Shown: positions 3,185-5,777 of the stretch, one piece after another
Position numbering within the stretch: the stretch's first letter is position 1
How the letters are laid out: each line of letters starts with the position of its first letter
From: Prochloron sp. SP5CPC1
GTDB taxonomy: Bacteria; Cyanobacteriota; Cyanobacteriia; Cyanobacteriales; Prochloraceae
NCBI GenBank assembly: GCA_014323965.1
Contig: JACONB010000135.1
Span: 1 to 5,777, forward strand
Direction: 5' to 3'
Length of the DNA stretch: 5,777 bases
Program-made: the position numbers and the translations under genes
The notes under the pieces: model-generated
Told to the model about the DNA's origin: nothing
The model's database searches: none
What the model saw: only the letters and a program-made list of their open reading frames with translations

Positions 3185-5707
3185 ATGGCAAAACAGCTTA
3201 ATTTTGTAGAGACTGGTCAGATAATCCCCACAGCATTGCATGTGGAGATGGAAAGGTCATATCTAGAATATGCCATGAGCGTGATTGTGGGCAGAGCGCT
3301 CCCTGATGTTAGGGATGGTCTCAAACCAGTTCATCGACGCATTCTCTACGCTATGTACGAACTGGGTCTTACTTCAGAGAGACCTTTTCGCAAATGCGCC
3401 AGGGTGGTAGGAGATGTTTTGGGGAAATATCACCCCCACGGAGACCAGTCAGTTTATGATGCTCTAGTACGAATGGTACAGGATTTTAGCAGTCGTTATC
3501 CCCTAGTGTCTGGTCATGGGAACTTTGGCTCCATTGATAATGACCCGGCAGCAGCGATGCGCTATACGGAAGCCCGACTGGCTTCCATTGCTCACAGGGC
3601 AATATTACAGGAAGTCGCCTTAACAACAATTGACTTTACTGCTAACTTCGATGGCTCCCAACAGGAACCGATAGTACTACCTGCCCAACTCCCCATTTTG
3701 TTGCTCAATGGCTGTACGGGGATTGCTGTAGGTATGGCTACTAATGTTCCTCCCCATAATTTAGGGGAAGTAGTAAATGGCTTAATTGCCCTCATCGACA
3801 ATCCGGAACTGCCAGATGTTGAGTTATGGAAGCTAATTCCTGCTCCTGACTTCCCCACAGGAGGGGAAATAATAGCTAATTCCGGCATTCGCGATGCATA
3901 CAGCACGGGAAGAGGTAGCTTCCCACTGCGGGGAGTTGCGACCATAGAAAATATTAGTATGGGGCAGCGACGTAAGGAAAAAAAGGTGATTATAGTATCC
4001 CAACTACCCTATCAGGTTAATAAGGCGGGTTGGATTGAAAAAGTTGCCGGACTGGTCAATAAGGGGCGTTTGGAAGGAATTAGCGATATTCGAGATGAGA
4101 GCGATCGGGATGGCATGCGGGTTGTCATTGAACTGAAACGGGATGCAAGAGGCGAGGCTGTCCGGGAACAACTGTACCAGCAGACTGCCCTCCAAGTAAA
4201 TTTTGGGGCGATCCTGCTGGCACTGGTGGGGAATAAACCCTGTCAGCTCTCTCTCCGCCAGCTCCTTCTTGAGTTCTTAAAGTTTCGGGAGCAAACTCTG
4301 CGGCGCCAATACAATCAAGAACTAGACCAATGTCGATCCCGCCTCCATTTACTTAAAGGTTTATTGGCTGCTTTGCGAGATTTGGATGCGGTAATTGAAA
4401 TTCTCCGCCATGCTGCCGACGGTACTACTGGTAAAAAATCTTTACAAGAAAAGCTGGCTCTGAGCGCCGAGCAAGCAGATTCGATTTTGGCCATGCCAAT
4501 GCGACGGCTGACTGGTTTAGAAAGGAACAAATTGGCGAAAGAGCATGAGGAGGTGCGTACTCGGATCGTCAAGTTGGAAAATTTACTGGGGGATCGCCTG
4601 GAATTTATGAAGGCGCTGAAACAAGAGTTGCGCAACCTGAAAAAGAAATTCGGCGATAAAAGGCGTACTCAAATAGTCAAGCTTAAGGAAAATACCCCCG
4701 CTTCTTCTGGTCAGCTTTCCACGTCTAATTCGCCATCGCACCGCCAAACTACTACTACTGCCAAATCCTCACCTTCTAACTCTAATACCCCTCCTCGGCG
4801 TTCCCTTGCGTCTTCAGTCCCCTCGTCAATAGCCAAAAGTGCGGTTATTGTAGGCAGTACAAATTACGTCGCTATTACTCACCAGGGATATATTTATAAG
4901 CTTTCAGCTGAAAAGAAAGAGTCCAAAGAGGTGATTAAAAAGGGAGAAGACTTTATCGTCGCTCAAGAGAAGGTTGGCCCGAGTCAGCAATTAGTGTTAA
5001 TTAACGACAGGGGTAAAGCTTATCCTGTCCAGATTAACAATCTCCCCCCTGTGGAAACCATTAACAATCTCTTACCTGACGTCGTCGCCCATTGTGCTTT
5101 CCCAGAACACCACAACAACCCCTTTGATTTGATTTTACTCAGCGAAAAAGCCAGAATTAAGCGGTTTCCTCTTGTCCAATTAGCTAATCTCAGTAATCGC
5201 GGTATGTCCCTGATGAAAATGGAAGAGGAGGATCGCTTGCTTCATGTTTGCTTGGCACGGGAAGGAGAACACATGGCGATCGCTACTTCTGGAGGACGAG
5301 TGGTACGCTTTGCCATTGATAATGAGCAATTACCCGTCAAGGGAAATCGCGCGAAAGGATGTCAAGCTTTACAGTTGCGCAATGAGTCTTTAGTTGGCTG
5401 TGTTGCTTGTACAGAATCGGCAGATTTGTTACTAGTTTCCCAATTAGGATATGGTAAGCGTTTGCCAGTAAATGCCGTAAAAATTGCCAATCGGAACAAT
5501 ATAGGATTTTCTGCACTTAAGTTTACTGATCCTCGCGATAATTTGGCCGGGATGGTATTAGCTAAATCATCCACTGCTGTCCTCTGGACAAGTGAAGGGC
5601 GAGGTGTGCGCCTGTCAACTGATAAGGTATCTAAATTTGGCAGGGAGGAAACTGGGGTAATGGTTATTAAACTCAAACCCGAGGAGAAGGTTGTTTTTGT
5701 TGTTTAA
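3185..5707 (+). CDS. gyrA: Type IIA DNA topoisomerase subunit A, GyrA/ParC family, without a GyrA box
   Basis: This 840-residue breakage-rejoining subunit cuts both DNA strands through Tyr127 (motif AAAMRYTEARL) and needs an ATPase partner (GyrB or ParE), which is not in this window. The winged-helix DNA-gate domain spans about 35-165, with a quinolone-region motif HPHGDQSVYD at 83-92. The tower domain follows (about 170-340), with Ile180 at the position of the E. coli intercalating isoleucine, then the coiled-coil C-gate (about 350-495). A Ser/Thr/Pro/Asn-rich linker covers about 503-550. Six beta-pinwheel blades can be placed, starting near 557, 601, 647, 696, 746 and 795. At the GyrA box position after ITHQGY (564-569) there is ESKEVIKKGE, not QRRGGKG, so wrapping-driven supercoiling is doubtful. 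From memory, cyanobacteria carry this protein as a second paralogue besides a normal GyrA, annotated gyrA or parC in different genomes. Gln88 replaces E. coli GyrA Ser83. The frame is intact. Confidence 0.96.
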   Translation: MAKQLNFVETGQIIPTALHVEMERSYLEYAMSVIVGRALPDVRDGLKPVHRRILYAMYELGLTSERPFRKCARVVGDVLGKYHPHGDQSVYDALVRMVQDFSSRYPLVSGHGNFGSIDNDPAAAMRYTEARLASIAHRAILQEVALTTIDFTANFDGSQQEPIVLPAQLPILLLNGCTGIAVGMATNVPPHNLGEVVNGLIALIDNPELPDVELWKLIPAPDFPTGGEIIANSGIRDAYSTGRGSFPLRGVATIENISMGQRRKEKKVIIVSQLPYQVNKAGWIEKVAGLVNKGRLEGISDIRDESDRDGMRVVIELKRDARGEAVREQLYQQTALQVNFGAILLALVGNKPCQLSLRQLLLEFLKFREQTLRRQYNQELDQCRSRLHLLKGLLAALRDLDAVIEILRHAADGTTGKKSLQEKLALSAEQADSILAMPMRRLTGLERNKLAKEHEEVRTRIVKLENLLGDRLEFMKALKQELRNLKKKFGDKRRTQIVKLKENTPASSGQLSTSNSPSHRQTTTTAKSSPSNSNTPPRRSLASSVPSSIAKSAVIVGSTNYVAITHQGYIYKLSAEKKESKEVIKKGEDFIVAQEKVGPSQQLVLINDRGKAYPVQINNLPPVETINNLLPDVVAHCAFPEHHNNPFDLILLSEKARIKRFPLVQLANLSNRGMSLMKMEEEDRLLHVCLAREGEHMAIATSGGRVVRFAIDNEQLPVKGNRAKGCQALQLRNESLVGCVACTESADLLLVSQLGYGKRLPVNAVKIANRNNIGFSALKFTDPRDNLAGMVLAKSSTAVLWTSEGRGVRLSTDKVSKFGREETGVMVIKLKPEEKVVFVV
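4691..4834 (+). other. Low-complexity linker coding region with (ACT)4
   Basis: Residues about 503-550 of the topoisomerase subunit are dominated by Ser, Thr, Pro and Asn and should be disordered. They join the C-gate coiled coil to the pinwheel domain. A run of four ACT codons (4748-4759) encodes Thr522-Thr525 and is a place where length can change by slippage without breaking the frame. Confidence 0.8.
5276..5283. repeat. HIP1 octamer GCGATCGC
   Basis: A perfect copy inside the pinwheel-coding part of the topoisomerase gene, read as part of a Met-Ala-Ile-Ala stretch. Near-matches GCGATCGG and GGATCGCC also occur in this gene. Confidence 0.95.
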
Positions 5708-5723
5708 ATTAGGGTGTTGGGCA

Positions 5724-5757
5724 AGGTACGTCGATGAGGTACGTCGATGAGGTACCT
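5724..5757. repeat. 13-bp tandem duplication ending in a palindrome
   Basis: AGGTACGTCGATG occurs twice in direct succession (5724-5736 and 5737-5749), followed by a partial third copy AGGTAC that runs into the 8-bp palindrome AGGTACCT (5750-5757). AGGTAC of the second copy can pair with GTACCT (5752-5757) to make a 6-bp hairpin with a 9-base loop, 30-50 bases after the topoisomerase stop codon. No T run follows, so a terminator role is weakly supported. Confidence 0.8.
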
Positions 5758-5777
5758 GTTTCAAGCGCTCAATTGTT

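Noticed and set aside
2980..3186. 68-codon minus-strand frame upstream of the response regulator
   Set aside because: It spans the GC-rich hairpin patch and the topoisomerase promoter region, lacks a recognisable family or good ribosome binding site, and reads like translated non-coding repeat.
3592..3945. Minus-strand frames inside the topoisomerase gene (also at 4004-4195, 4315-4635 and 5362-5676)
   Set aside because: They are antisense to well-conserved topoisomerase domains and encode no recognisable protein.
279..5707. A quinolone or gyrase-poison self-protection module formed by the pentapeptide protein and the topoisomerase
   Set aside because: Qnr and MfpA-type protectors are soluble and built almost wholly of pentapeptides. 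This protein has four membrane helices and only about three coils, and the two genes are separated by two unrelated, oppositely oriented genes.
1..5777. tRNA, rRNA, CRISPR array, insertion sequence or attachment site
   Set aside because: None was recognised by eye in any intergenic region: no cloverleaf pattern, no spaced repeat array with unique spacers and no transposase-like reading frame.

Overview
The window looks like chromosomal DNA from a cyanobacterium. Three things point there. Five perfect copies of the HIP1 octamer GCGATCGC lie in under 6 kb, where chance predicts about one per 65 kb. The large topoisomerase gene matches, from memory, a second GyrA-family gene typical of cyanobacteria (MAKQLN start, HPHGDQSVYD motif). 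The membrane-anchored pentapeptide protein ends in a tail I associate with cyanobacterial homologues. The order cannot be settled from this window.

Layout. Bases 1-278 hold no convincing gene. They contain small hairpins and end in a pyrimidine-rich 8-bp tandem repeat that runs into the stop codon of the first gene. Bases 279-1472 (minus strand) encode a four-helix membrane protein with twelve consecutive pentapeptide repeats. A 143-bp AT-rich divergent region (1473-1615) carries promoter-like sequences facing both ways. Bases 1616-2497 (plus) encode an exported tetratricopeptide-repeat (TPR) protein. It converges, across 53 bp, on a minus-strand single-domain response regulator (2551-2946). 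A 238-bp region follows. It holds a GC-rich, hairpin-dense patch and the probable promoter of the last gene, a type IIA topoisomerase A subunit of 840 residues (3185-5707). The last 70 bp carry a 13-bp tandem duplication.

How the genes relate. The layout is divergent, then convergent, then divergent, so each of the four genes is probably its own transcription unit; I see no operon. The topoisomerase subunit has the complete cleavage-religation core, including Tyr127, and a six-bladed C-terminal domain. It lacks the GyrA box needed for DNA wrapping and negative supercoiling, so relaxation or decatenation is the more likely activity. The other three are housekeeping or accessory proteins of unknown specific role: a membrane scaffold, an exported TPR scaffold and a phospho-receiver.

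I do not find a clear previously undescribed system. The points most worth a second look are the missing GyrA box, the Gln at the quinolone-contact position, the Ser/Thr-rich linker, the extended loop beside the response regulator's phosphorylation site, and the GC-rich patch at 3031-3100.
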